A stretch of DNA of 64,000 bases from an uncultured Gammaproteobacteria bacterium. GTDB taxonomy: Bacteria > Pseudomonadota > Gammaproteobacteria > Pseudomonadales > Porticoccaceae. Below, one piece after another: positions 1-8,243 of the stretch. The position numbers were made by a program, and so were the translations under genes. The notes beneath the pieces are model-generated. The model ran no database searches, was not told where the DNA came from, and worked only from the letters and a program-made list of their open reading frames with translations. The DNA lies in assembly GCA_913058345.1 (NCBI GenBank), contig CAJXQR010000004.1, positions 288,135-352,134 on the forward strand, read 5' to 3'. Numbering within the stretch: position 1 is the stretch's first letter; every line of letters begins with the position of its first letter.

Positions 1-488
1 CGGCCATTGGCCAATAGTCGCGGCTTGTCACCTTCATGCACTATGCCCGCCAGTGCACACCACAGCGAATCATTGCACCCCGTCACCACTGGCCAGGTGC
101 CATTGAGATGATAACCTCCATCAACCGGCGTCGCCTTTGCCAAAGCCACGGCAGAAAAACCGAGATTCCTATCCGGCTCGACGAATAATGCGTTGCGCTC
201 TGCATCAGGCAGTGCAGCGGCTATCATGCAGCCCGCCATTGAATTAACCACATACCAACCCACTGCCGGGTCTGCAGCACTTATTGCAACCGTTGCACGG
301 AAAGCTTCTGATGGTGTGAGTTCAAGACCACCAACTTCTTTTGGCGCAAACATTCTAAACATGCCGGCTTTACCGACATTGCTCACTACCTCGCTGGAAA
401 GGGATGCATTAATTTCGCCTTCACGGCGATGCTTTACGATTAACGGCTGTAAATCTATCGCAATGTCTTCTATGTTTTTACGAGTCAT
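1..488 (-). CDS. Acyl-CoA dehydrogenase-type flavoprotein (HsaA/HpaB-like), C-terminus beyond the window
   Basis: Translating the minus strand from the ATG at 488 gives an open frame of 162 codons that runs off the left edge. It begins MTRKNIEDIAID and carries the stretches GMFRMFAPKEVGG (near residue 50) and ADPAVGWY (near residue 78). These are typical of the N-terminal half of acyl-CoA dehydrogenase-fold oxidases and flavin-dependent monooxygenases of the HsaA/HpaB group, which hydroxylate aromatic or steroid intermediates with reduced flavin supplied by a reductase. A purine-rich AAGAGA lies about 8 nt upstream of the ATG. The C-terminal helical domain and the partner reductase are not visible, so hydroxylase versus dehydrogenase cannot be decided. 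The neighbours are CoA-type catabolic genes, which fits a degradation role. Confidence 0.75.
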   Translation of the reverse strand, partial: MTRKNIEDIAIDLQPLIVKHRREGEINASLSSEVVSNVGKAGMFRMFAPKEVGGLELTPSEAFRATVAISAADPAVGWYVVNSMAGCMIAAALPDAERNALFVEPDRNLGFSAVALAKATPVDGGYHLNGTWPVVTGCNDSLWCALAGIVHEGDKPRLLANG

Positions 489-603
489 GTATTTATCTCT
501 TCATTCTATTTTCACGTCTTAAATCGTTTTATTACATTTTCACGTAGAGCTGAACTCTGCGGATACCCCAGTTAGTACTGAATAATTGCGGCTATCGGAT
601 TAG

Positions 604-722
604 GCGTTTCACGATGAAAACGCATAGGGGAAAACCTAAAATCGATAGCGGCTTTCCCCTGCCGTTTTTTTCCAAGGCTTGCCCTATAGGTGGCTACGAT
701 CTATGCCTATAAAAAAATACGG
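604..722. repeat. Three consecutive inverted repeats (possible structured RNA or operator array)
   Basis: Hairpin 1 pairs GCGTTT (604-609) with AAACGC (618-623). Hairpin 2 pairs AGGGGAAA (626-633) with TTTCCCCT (653-660). Hairpin 3 pairs CCGTTTTTTT (662-671) with AAAAAAATACGG (711-722), with one bulged base, and has an inner TATAGG/CCTATA stem (685-690/706-711). They follow each other almost without gaps. Hairpin 2 followed by the T run at 665-671 would also look like a rightward terminator, but no rightward gene lies upstream. Function unknown. Confidence 0.4.
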
Positions 723-925
723 CAATATAGAGTTGGCGACCATCATTGGGACACCCAGTTTCCAGACGCCGTAGAGGGTAGCGTTAAATAGGGGCAACCG
801 TTTTGTCAGTGGCGATACCCAAGTCACCTTGAGTGACGTGAGTGCTCGCGCCTCTTTGCGGCATCGGTGCTGGTCTTACTACCCCTGATGAGTTCGTACT
901 CCATAGCTTCAGCCAAATTTTAAGC

Positions 926-961
926 AAAAAAAACCCGATGCCATGAACACCGGGGTTTTTT
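926..961 (-). terminator. Rho-independent terminator after the amidohydrolase gene
   Basis: An A-rich left arm with ACCCGATG (to 940) pairs imperfectly with CACCGGGGT followed by T (948-961). Read leftward, a GC stem is followed by a run of eight Ts. It lies 25 nt past the amidohydrolase stop codon. Confidence 0.6.
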
Positions 962-985
962 ATTCAGGTCAGATTATGAGACCAC

Positions 986-2131
986 TTATGCCGGAATCTT
1001 ATCGACTGGCAGGTTGTAGCACTCAATAATATTGTCACGCATAATCCAGCGCGCCTGTTCAGCAGTCAGTCCGCTAGCATGCTTCTCCAACAGCTCTTGT
1101 GACCAGGGCCAAGTGGCGTCACTATGGGGGAAGTCGTTCGCCCAAACTAATCTCTTTGGGTTCATTATATTAGCGACTTTAAAAGCAACCCAGTCATCCT
1201 GGAAAGTTAGCCACACGTGGTCGTTAAGGTAGTCACTGGGCATTTTCTCCAGATCCTTACCACCACCCAGCCACAAACCATGACGCTCATAGGCGTGATC
1301 CATACGGTAGGCATAGTGGGGCAACCAGCCAGCATCAGCTTCAGCGGCAATGAATTTCAATTTGGGGTGACGATCAAAAATACCGCCGAGAACGAAGAGA
1401 CCCATCACATCCTGCACACCACGAATAATGTTGAGGAAGCCATTGATCTTATTACCACGAGCCATCAGCACTTCGTCAACCGATCCGCCTTTTGAGGTGA
1501 GGATGTGGAAAGACAGTGGCATTTCAAGCTCTGCCGCACAAGCCCAAAGATCGTCGTACATGGGGTGATCATAGTCTTCATGCTGGGGGTTGCCGGGCAT
1601 CATAATGCCGACAAAGCCTTTTTTCTTGGCGTCATGAATGTCTTTAATTGACTGCTCTACCGATTCACAAGATGTTTGACCCAGGCCAAACAACCTGCCC
1701 TCTGGCGCATCGGAGATATAGCTTTGCAGCCATTCGTTATAGGCGTGCATGCAAGCTGTCTTGTAAGCAAAATCGGGGTGGTTGCACAACGCCATACCCA
1801 CTGAAGGGTAGATGATTTCTGAAACGACACCATCGCGATCCTGATCGGCAACGCGACAGCTCGCATCCCAACCACTACGATGCAGCGACTCAAAGGTGCT
1901 GCCTTCGCGGCGATCAGCCAGATCTTCAGGGGTTAAGCCAGCTGCGGCAACCAGTCCGAGAGGAATGGTAGAGTCCATGCCGGGAATAACATAAATGTCA
2001 TTGCCAGCAGCATCTCGTTCAATAGTTGGCGCTCTATCTTTGAACTTGGGGTCAATAAAATCGGTATAGCAATTGGCGGGCTCAACAATGTGAGAATCCG
2101 CAGAAATAAAACCAAAGCCTAAGCTACTCAT
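986..2131 (-). CDS. Amidohydrolase family 2 (TIM-barrel, ACMSD-like) protein
   Basis: The 381-residue protein is a full-length member of the amidohydrolase-2 family, whose members decarboxylate or hydrolyse aromatic or alicyclic acids with a metal in a TIM barrel. Visible motifs are ADSHIVEP near residue 11, which is the divergent DSHxxEP form of the usual DxHxH metal site; SFHIL mid-chain; AEADAGWLPH in the second half; and NDFPHSDATWP near the C-terminus, the characteristic final Asp-His loop. The ATG is preceded by GGAG nine nt upstream. It stands alone, with about 480 nt between it and the upstream SDR gene, which reads the same way. The substrate is not inferable, but surrounding CoA-thioester genes suggest catabolism of a cyclic compound. 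Confidence 0.85.
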   Translation of the reverse strand: MSSLGFGFISADSHIVEPANCYTDFIDPKFKDRAPTIERDAAGNDIYVIPGMDSTIPLGLVAAAGLTPEDLADRREGSTFESLHRSGWDASCRVADQDRDGVVSEIIYPSVGMALCNHPDFAYKTACMHAYNEWLQSYISDAPEGRLFGLGQTSCESVEQSIKDIHDAKKKGFVGIMMPGNPQHEDYDHPMYDDLWACAAELEMPLSFHILTSKGGSVDEVLMARGNKINGFLNIIRGVQDVMGLFVLGGIFDRHPKLKFIAAEADAGWLPHYAYRMDHAYERHGLWLGGGKDLEKMPSDYLNDHVWLTFQDDWVAFKVANIMNPKRLVWANDFPHSDATWPWSQELLEKHASGLTAEQARWIMRDNIIECYNLPVDKIPA

Positions 2132-2612
2132 AGTCTCTTACTCCGCTCCATCAGTAGGATCATGAAAAATGATTGAGATAACAGCTCTGCTTCAGAGTCC
2201 GCCAAAAGACGAATTCGACGCTGAAGAGGTGACCCGTCGTTACCATAGAGGAAATAGTGGTTACCAACTGTTAACTTGCCGGTATTAAGCAGGGTGTTGA
2301 CATAAATTGCAAGTGCGATTTATGTCAAGGCTGACCCTTTCGATATAAACAGTTCTCGCGCCCCCCTACTCAAGAGGGGGAATTCGCTGCTTGGCGCTGT
2401 AGGCAAAGGAAAACAAGCGAAACCGCAGAGCTTATCTGCTGTAGATACGTATTATGTGTTGCTTTTCGCAAGTTTTTCTCCTGCAAGATAAACGTCGCAG
2501 AGAGCCAAAAAGGCATTACGGCTAGACTTTCGCGACAGCTTAAAAACGCTCAGCAATGCTGGCATCAAGCTCAGCTCGGATCTCATAAGATGAGATCTAA
2601 GTACACCTGCGA
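2132..2612. other. Intergenic region with operator-like palindrome
   Basis: No gene is supported here. The region holds the perfect inverted repeat at 2297-2328 and a short C-rich/G-rich hairpin (CCCCCT 2362-2367 with AGGGGG 2375-2380) lacking a T tract. Both flanking genes read leftward, so promoter elements for the amidohydrolase gene are expected here. Confidence 0.6.
2297..2328. promoter_or_regulatory. Perfect 11-bp inverted repeat, candidate operator
   Basis: TTGACATAAAT (2297-2307) and its exact reverse complement ATTTATGTCAA (2318-2328) are separated by 10 nt, putting the half-site centres 21 bp apart, two helical turns. Each arm also contains TTGACA, a perfect -35 hexamer, one on each strand. 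No good -10 follows at the standard spacing, so an operator for a dimeric regulator is the better reading. It lies 166 nt upstream of the amidohydrolase start. The regulator is unknown. Confidence 0.5.
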
Positions 2613-3380
2613 CTACTGGGCAAAACTACCACCGTCAACAGACATTGGATGACCAGTGACAAATGAAGCCTGATCTGAACACAGCCAGACCGCTGCCTCA
2701 GCGATTTCTGAAGGCTTACCCAAGCGCCCAACGGGTTCCATTTTTCGCATCATTTCATAGCCTTTTTCAGAACCTTTGACGATGCGATTCAGCATTGGCG
2801 TTTCGATGGCGCCGGGACACACGGCATTGACACGAATATCTTTTTTAGCAAATTCCAGGGCCGCAGATTTGGTCATACCAATGACACCATGCTTGGCAGC
2901 CACATAAGCATTACCGCGAGGTACACCCACCAAGCCTGCCAGTGAAGAAGTGTTAACAATTGCTCCAGGCGAATTCTGGCGTAGAAACTGTTCGATTTCA
3001 TATTTCATGCACCACCAGACACCTTTCAGATTGACGGCGATATTCAAGTCAAAATTCTCTTCGGTACAGGTGATTGTCGTGGCCTGTGTATCACCTTCAA
3101 CGCCAGCATTGTTAAAAGCGGCATCGAGCCGACCATAGGCGTCTACGGTACCCTTAACCAGCGCTTCAACCTCAGGACCTTTTGAAACATCGCATTTTAT
3201 AAAAACACCTTCAGCGCCCTCGGCCTTGAGTAGAGCAACTGTCTCCTCGCCGCCATTCACATTGACATCGGAGACCACAACTTTGGCGCCCTCACGAGCA
3301 AAGATTAATGCGGCCTCACGGCCAATACCCGAACCCGAACCCGTAATCAATACCACCTTATCCTGCATTTTCCCACTCAT
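2613..3380 (-). CDS. Short-chain dehydrogenase/reductase (classical SDR)
   Basis: This 255-residue NAD(P)-dependent oxidoreductase has the complete classical SDR set: the TGSGSGIG cofactor loop (13-20), NNAG (90-93), and the catalytic Ser145/146, Tyr159 and Lys163 in the spacing S-x12-YxxxK. An acidic Asp follows beta-2 (VVVSDVN, near residue 38), which generally favours NAD over NADP. The C-terminal VTGHPMSVDGG is the standard substrate-side end. It is divergent from the enoyl-CoA hydratase gene across 184 bp, and the pair could share a regulatory region. The likely job is oxidation of a secondary or hydroxyacyl alcohol in the same catabolic route, but the family does not reveal the substrate. 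Confidence 0.88.
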   Translation of the reverse strand: MSGKMQDKVVLITGSGSGIGREAALIFAREGAKVVVSDVNVNGGEETVALLKAEGAEGVFIKCDVSKGPEVEALVKGTVDAYGRLDAAFNNAGVEGDTQATTITCTEENFDLNIAVNLKGVWWCMKYEIEQFLRQNSPGAIVNTSSLAGLVGVPRGNAYVAAKHGVIGMTKSAALEFAKKDIRVNAVCPGAIETPMLNRIVKGSEKGYEMMRKMEPVGRLGKPSEIAEAAVWLCSDQASFVTGHPMSVDGGSFAQ

Positions 3381-3564
3381 ACACCGCTCTCGCTCTATTA
3401 TTCATTGAATTTGTCAGCCGCAACGCTAATCGCCCACCCAAGATGTGTCAATAGCCGTCATTTTTTTTCAAAGCATTGCTTAGCACCCTCTGCTCACGGT
3501 ATCTTTCCCGTCTTGTTGACTGACAAACCCACTAAATTAACCAACACAAGAGCGGAGAAAAGCT

Positions 3565-4362
3565 GTGAGTATTCTTGGATTAGACGACGATCTACTGTAC
3601 GAAAAAAAAGGCAAACTGGCCTATATGACCATTAATCGCCCATCGGAAATGAACTCTATCACCCCCAAAATGTTAGAAGACCTTGACCGTATCGGGGATG
3701 ATTTTAACAACGATAACGAATTATTAGTGCTCATCGTCACCGGGGCTGGTGAGCAATCTTTCTGTGCCGGTGCTGATTTGAAAAAGACCATCACCAAGCT
3801 GACCGAAAATGCAGACAAAGGTGAGCGGTTTATGAAAGACCCAAGCAAACGCTTCTTCCATGGCGTCTGCAAACCCATTATTGCCGCTGTTAATGGCTTC
3901 TGCCTGGCTGGTGGTACCGAAATTTTACAGGGCATGGATATTCGCATCGCGGCGGAACACGCTCGTTTCGGCCTTCCCGAAGTTCACTGGGGCATTATTC
4001 CCGGCGGTGGCTCCCATGTGCGTTTGCCACGACAAATTCCTTATTGTCACGCAATGGATATCTTACTCACCGGCCGCCAGATAACTGCCGAAGAGGCACT
4101 ACAGTTTGGCCTAATTAATAAAGTGGTTCCCGCCGACCAAGTAATGGCTGAGTGTGAGAAATACGCGGCGATGATTTGCGCCAATGGACCACTGGCAGTG
4201 CAGGCAGCAAAAGAAGCGGCCATCAATACTTACAACATGGGCTGGAGCGAGGCTTTTTCAACAGAAGCTGTTATTGCCGAACGTATTTTTAAAACGGCTG
4301 ATGCCATCGAGGGACCAAAGGCTTTTGCCGAGAAGCGTGAGCCGGTTTATCACGGCAAATAA
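3565..4362 (+). CDS. Enoyl-CoA hydratase/isomerase family protein
   Basis: This 265-residue crotonase-fold protein has the two oxyanion-hole stretches CAGADL (67-72) and GFCLAGGTE (111-119). Both glutamates used by true hydratases are present, Glu119 in AGGTE and Glu139 in GLPEV, so hydration of a 2-enoyl-CoA is plausible rather than only isomerase or dehalogenase chemistry. I chose the GTG at 3565 because GGAG lies about eight nt before it and the protein then starts at the usual distance from the first beta strand. It is divergent from the SDR gene. An enoyl-CoA hydratase, SDR, acyl-CoA dehydrogenases and acyl-CoA ligase within 20 kb form a plausible beta-oxidation-like set. Confidence 0.88.
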   Translation: MSILGLDDDLLYEKKGKLAYMTINRPSEMNSITPKMLEDLDRIGDDFNNDNELLVLIVTGAGEQSFCAGADLKKTITKLTENADKGERFMKDPSKRFFHGVCKPIIAAVNGFCLAGGTEILQGMDIRIAAEHARFGLPEVHWGIIPGGGSHVRLPRQIPYCHAMDILLTGRQITAEEALQFGLINKVVPADQVMAECEKYAAMICANGPLAVQAAKEAAINTYNMGWSEAFSTEAVIAERIFKTADAIEGPKAFAEKREPVYHGK

Positions 4363-4476
4363 TTCGCAAACCATTGCCCGGAGCCGGTGTATCGAGCCCT
4401 CCGGGTAAACCTTATAGAGCACTACCGCCTGCCGGTTAAGGTAGGCAGGCTTCCCACAACCCTTAAGAGAATAGCA

Positions 4477-4854
4477 ATGCTGAAAAAACCCACTTACATC
4501 ATCGCGCTCATGCTTTCTACACTATGTTTAGCTTCCTTCAACAGTGCTTATGCGAGTGCTGTTTATTCCATTAATTTAAAGAAAAAACTTAATGGCACAA
4601 AAATTTATGCAGAAACCAGCAAGATTAATGCCCCTGGTTCCCTCACCGTTCTTAAACTCTCCAATTTTGACTCGCGAGAAGTAGACTGCAAGGCAAGCTT
4701 CAACCCTCGCATTGAACAAGAAAAATCTTATAAAAGACGACTGCAAGCCAATACAAATATTTCGATTCGATATACCACGTCCAGAACACCCAACCGGCTT
4801 AATATCAAACTCGTTTGTCGAGCCGTTGATGAAATACCTGCAAAAAAAGATTAG
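4477..4854 (+). CDS. Small secreted protein, unknown function
   Basis: The 125-residue protein begins with a clear signal peptide (MLKKPTYIIALMLSTLCLAS, then a likely cut after the AYA near residue 27). The mature part is about 100 residues with two cysteines (in EVDCKASF and in KLVCRAV) that could form one disulphide. An upstream in-frame ATG at 4387 would bury the signal peptide, so the ATG at 4477 with AAGAGA before it is preferred. The pattern (KKLNG, then LTVLKLSNF, then paired Cys) resembles small periplasmic proteins of pseudomonads that databases have sometimes mislabelled 3-phosphoglycerate kinase. This is recall, not a search, and nothing here supports kinase activity. It follows the enoyl-CoA hydratase gene by 114 nt. 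Confidence 0.65.
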   Translation: MLKKPTYIIALMLSTLCLASFNSAYASAVYSINLKKKLNGTKIYAETSKINAPGSLTVLKLSNFDSREVDCKASFNPRIEQEKSYKRRLQANTNISIRYTTSRTPNRLNIKLVCRAVDEIPAKKD

Positions 4855-5407
4855 CTGCACAGAATCAAAAGTGCCTGGCCTCTCTAAATCTCAATATTAA
4901 TACTCTTTTTTAATCCTCAAAAACTATTAAATTCAGTAAATAAAAACACCGGAACGACGAAGACTCTAGCCATCAGCCCTGTATAACACAAGTGTCCTAT
5001 AGTCATATTCCCCTGCGTTACAAGCTCAACTGCGTCTCCACCCGACAAATAATTTTCGCACCAGAAATATCAGGCCAGAATACAATATTGCAGGAAGACA
5101 CCTCGTTGAGAAAAAAGACTGTCTGCCAAGGGAGCCCAATCCAAACGAAGGGCTTGTGCTAATCTTAGCGGCATGGTTCAAACTTGATACTAAGACACAG
5201 GAAGCATAAAGCACTATATAGCGGCCTCCTTGTAAAGTAGCTAGCTTTCACGCCCCGTCCCACGCTACTTTTAACCGTGATAGCGTGACGCAAGCTAATA
5301 CTCTGAGTTAATGACTTTCACGAGTAACTGGTTGAGATGGCACCGCCCTCGGGAAAAATACGATGGTTCTGGACATGAGTTCCTTTTTCATCGTCTTTTT
5401 GTACCAG
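4855..5407. other. Intergenic region without a gene
   Basis: No supported gene. A 62-codon frame on the minus strand (5026-5214) has no ribosome-binding site and an unprotein-like composition. The region separates two converging genes, the secreted protein gene and the SulP gene. I see no clear terminator hairpin. Confidence 0.5.
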
Positions 5408-7153
5408 TCAGCTCGCTGAATTCAGTTTTTCAACCGCTTTTTCTATCGACAAATAGACCCTATCTTCACCCAGCCGCTCATAGAGTCTCGTGCCACAAAG
5501 TCTATCCAGCACAGGCCCTTTGACTTCGGCCAGATGCAAACGCACGCCAGATAAAGACAACTCTTGCTCGATAGTCTCCAGCATTTCAAGACCGCTGGTA
5601 TCGATGTAAGCGACCCCCGATAAAATCAAAACCACATCAGTTATCTTGCTATCTAGAGCCAGGTTATGTAATTCAGTCTCCACACGAGGTGTGTTAGCAA
5701 AATAGATGTTTTCATCAATCCTCACCAGTAACAATTGCGGCCAAGTTTCCACCTTGTGGCGATGAATATTGCGATAATGTTCAGTACCGGCAATACGTCC
5801 AACGACGGCGATATGAGGCCTGCTGGTGCGGTAAAGAAATAACAACAAGGCAAGTCCAACACCCAGCATTAAACCGTGCTCAATACCAAAAACGAGCACC
5901 CCCACCAGCGTCACGCCCTGTGCAACGCCATCGCCCTTGTCATAGGACCATGTGTGTTTTAAGCCTTTTATATCAATCAACTGCCACACGGCAACCACAA
6001 TAATCGCAGAGAGCACAGCTTTGGGCAGGTTTTCCAGTAAATCAGTAAAAAGAAAGGCGGCTAAGCCAACGAATAAGGCTGTCACAAGCGCCGCTAACTG
6101 CGTGCGTGCCCCTGCATCAAAATTGACCATGGAGCGCGAAAACCCACCAGCAACAGGCATTGTGCCAGCACAAGCCGCAGCCACATTGGCAAAACCCAGC
6201 GCTCTAAATTCCTGATCAGGATCAATCTTTTGACGACGTCTAAAGGCTAATACCTTAGCTACGGAAATACTCTCGACGTAGGCGATAACAGCAATCATGC
6301 CCGCCGCAGGGAGCAACTCTACCCATCCTTCTGTATTCATAAAATCAAGGCTTGGCATAGGCAGGCCCTGAGGCACCAGACCAACCACAGCTATATCGAA
6401 GTTCCCTTGGGCATCGATTAACCCTGCCAATAATATCGCAGTAATCACCACAAATAGAGGTGCCGTGCGACCAATAATCACAGCACTTTGCTGCTTGACC
6501 CCTATTTTCCCCAAGGCAATGACCAAAGGTTGACGAGCAAGTATTAACAGCACAACAGCGACACCACCAAAAGCAGCAGTCACTGGATTATAAGTATGGA
6601 TTTTGAGTGCCAATGTTTGTAGTAACATAGCAAAGCTCGCACCCTTGGGTACGCTAATACCTGTTAATGCCGCTAGCTGTGTGCCGACGATAAAGAGAGC
6701 AGCTCCCGTCGTAAATCCCGTCAACACGGGGTGGCTGATAAAATTAGTCAACCAGCCTAAACGTAAAAACCCCATTGCCAGCATTATGCAGCCAGTAAGA
6801 GCAGAGAGAATGAGCGCACCGTTGAGATATTTTTCAGGATCTCCAGCCGCATAAGGCACTAGAGCAGCGGCAACCATCACCGCAGCCACAGCAACGGGAC
6901 CGACGGCAAGTGTTCTACTGGTGCCGGTAAAGGCATAAATAATCGGCGGTAGTACGCTGGCGTACAGGCCGACCTCAGGAGGCAAACCCGCCAACAAACT
7001 ATAGGCCAGTGCCTGAGGTATTAACAGAATAGCCGTGATTGTACCCGCGAGAACATCCTGGCTGAGGACCGTTTTATCCGCCCGCCTAATATCCCCGATA
7101 AGGGGGAAAAACCGTGTGTAGGCAGCTTTTTTGGAAGAATACTTTTGCTGCAT
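5408..7153 (-). CDS. SulP family inorganic anion transporter with STAS domain
   Basis: The 581-residue inner-membrane protein has the SulP/SLC26 layout: a conserved N-terminal stretch ILLIPQALAYSLLAGLPP (near residues 42-60), about 10-12 hydrophobic segments up to residue 440, and a cytoplasmic C-terminal STAS domain (about 460-570) with the expected VAYIDTSGLEML loop. Members carry sulfate, bicarbonate or dicarboxylates. The sequence alone does not decide, and no carbonic anhydrase or cys gene is adjacent. The TSRTLAVGPVAVAA stretch is the second family signature. It is divergent from the TIGR03084-type gene with a long perfect inverted repeat between them. Length is normal for the family. 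Confidence 0.92.
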   Translation of the reverse strand: MQQKYSSKKAAYTRFFPLIGDIRRADKTVLSQDVLAGTITAILLIPQALAYSLLAGLPPEVGLYASVLPPIIYAFTGTSRTLAVGPVAVAAVMVAAALVPYAAGDPEKYLNGALILSALTGCIMLAMGFLRLGWLTNFISHPVLTGFTTGAALFIVGTQLAALTGISVPKGASFAMLLQTLALKIHTYNPVTAAFGGVAVVLLILARQPLVIALGKIGVKQQSAVIIGRTAPLFVVITAILLAGLIDAQGNFDIAVVGLVPQGLPMPSLDFMNTEGWVELLPAAGMIAVIAYVESISVAKVLAFRRRQKIDPDQEFRALGFANVAAACAGTMPVAGGFSRSMVNFDAGARTQLAALVTALFVGLAAFLFTDLLENLPKAVLSAIIVVAVWQLIDIKGLKHTWSYDKGDGVAQGVTLVGVLVFGIEHGLMLGVGLALLLFLYRTSRPHIAVVGRIAGTEHYRNIHRHKVETWPQLLLVRIDENIYFANTPRVETELHNLALDSKITDVVLILSGVAYIDTSGLEMLETIEQELSLSGVRLHLAEVKGPVLDRLCGTRLYERLGEDRVYLSIEKAVEKLNSAS

Positions 7154-7196
7154 ACCTAAAATCCTCAGCGACTAATGATAGTAGCTTTTATTATAT

Positions 7197-7272
7197 ATCA
7201 TGAGTGAATAGTTATATTCTATTTTCGAATATATAGCCATTAGCCGGCTGATCATCACGCTTCACTCATGAT
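7197..7272. promoter_or_regulatory. Perfect 12-bp inverted repeat with 52-nt spacer in a divergent promoter region
   Basis: ATCATGAGTGAA (7197-7208) and its exact complement TTCACTCATGAT (7261-7272) face each other between the divergent SulP and TIGR03084-type genes. The half-site centres are 64 bp apart, close to six helical turns, as in loop-forming operators. Each arm contains the palindrome TCATGA. No regulator gene is adjacent. Confidence 0.4.
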
Positions 7273-7342
7273 TTGACTGACAATTCTTTATTCATAACGA
7301 TAAGATAGTTAACTGTATTGATTCGAGAGTAAAAACACGCCA

Positions 7343-8158
7343 ATGACCAGCCTCGCTAATATTGTTGCCGATCTTCGCGCTGAAGGTGACGAACTCTACC
7401 CATTACTGCTGACACTGGACAAAACCGATTGGTCTCGTACCACCACCTTCAAATCCTGGACAATCAACGATGTCGTCGCTCATCTCCACTTTAGCGACTA
7501 CCTGGGAGTCACCTCACACAGAGACGGGCAGTCCTTCAATCGATTGATGGCAGAGATTCAGAACTCGGGTGTGACGCTAGCTGAATTTACCCGTGAGTGG
7601 CTAGAGGGCCTGAGCGGAGCCAAGTTATTAGAACGATGGCGGGGACTATTTTTAGACATGTGCGAACTGTTTATCACTAGTGACCCCAGGCTACGGCTGA
7701 CATGGTTTGGCCCTGATATGAGCATACAAATGTTTGCTACCGCCCGACTCATGGAAACCTGGGCCCATAGCTGGGCGATTTACGATGCACTAGGTATAAC
7801 GCGTAAGCATAATGATCGTATCAAACACATTGCAACTATCGGGGTAAAAACCTACCAATGGACCTTCATTAATCACGGGTCGACACCGCCAGGGCCACCA
7901 CCTCATATCAGCTTACGGGCACCCTCTGGCGAGCTGTGGGAGTGGAATACTGAACAGGACGAAAATAAGATTAGCGGTGACGCTGTGGAATTTTGCCAGG
8001 TTGTAACTCAGGTACGAAACATTGCTGATACCCAGCTGAAATTGACGGGGGAATCCGCAAGGCGTTGGATGGCAATTGCCCAGTGCTTTGCCGGGCCCGC
8101 AGAAGAACCACCAGCAAAGGGATTTAGAGTACCTTCAAAAGAAAGCAACCGAAACTAA
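7343..8158 (+). CDS. TIGR03084-type DinB-fold putative metal-binding protein
   Basis: The 271-residue protein resembles the TIGR03084 family, which has an N-terminal four-helix DinB/maleylpyruvate-isomerase domain. In the maleylpyruvate isomerases of this fold a metal is held by His, Glu and His. Here the corresponding residues appear to be His47 (VVAHLHF) and the E138-x3-H142 pair in METWAHSW. A C-terminal sterol-carrier-like part follows (SLRAPSGELWEWN, about 190-205). No function is established for the family. Thiol-dependent transferase or isomerase activity is the usual guess. It is a single gene with its own upstream region, divergent from the SulP gene, in a neighbourhood rich in CoA catabolism. 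Confidence 0.8.
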   Translation: MTSLANIVADLRAEGDELYPLLLTLDKTDWSRTTTFKSWTINDVVAHLHFSDYLGVTSHRDGQSFNRLMAEIQNSGVTLAEFTREWLEGLSGAKLLERWRGLFLDMCELFITSDPRLRLTWFGPDMSIQMFATARLMETWAHSWAIYDALGITRKHNDRIKHIATIGVKTYQWTFINHGSTPPGPPPHISLRAPSGELWEWNTEQDENKISGDAVEFCQVVTQVRNIADTQLKLTGESARRWMAIAQCFAGPAEEPPAKGFRVPSKESNRN

Positions 8159-8195
8159 ACCCTATCAAAGTCGATCATAAAAAAATACGACCCAA

Positions 8196-8242
8196 TAAAA
8201 AGCCTGAGTCGTCACGACAGAAGAAAGCTGTCTCGACGGCTC
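8196..8242 (-). terminator. Rho-independent terminator after the small membrane protein gene
   Basis: GAGTCGTC-AC-GACAG (8206-8220) pairs with CTGTC-TC-GACGGCTC (8228-8242), leaving a 7-nt loop and one 2x2 internal loop. Read leftward the stem is followed after AGGC by TTTTTATT. It lies directly behind the stop codon at 8244. Confidence 0.65.
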
Positions 8243-8243
8243 A

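Larger units (their letters stand above)
489..985. other. Intergenic region without a gene
   Basis: There is no convincing reading frame on either strand between the truncated flavoprotein gene and the amidohydrolase gene, both of which read leftward. The stretch holds three back-to-back hairpins (604-722), a small GTCAC/GTGAC hairpin at 823-837, and the terminator at 926-961. The hairpins lie upstream of the flavoprotein start, so they would fall in its leader or promoter. Confidence 0.6.

Noticed and set aside
193..522. A 109-codon rightward frame at the left edge
   Set aside because: The opposite strand encodes a clear flavoprotein N-terminus through the same bases, so this frame is its shadow.
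5026..5214. A 62-codon leftward frame in the 4855-5407 gap
   Set aside because: No ribosome-binding site, no domain, no neighbouring operon; most likely chance.
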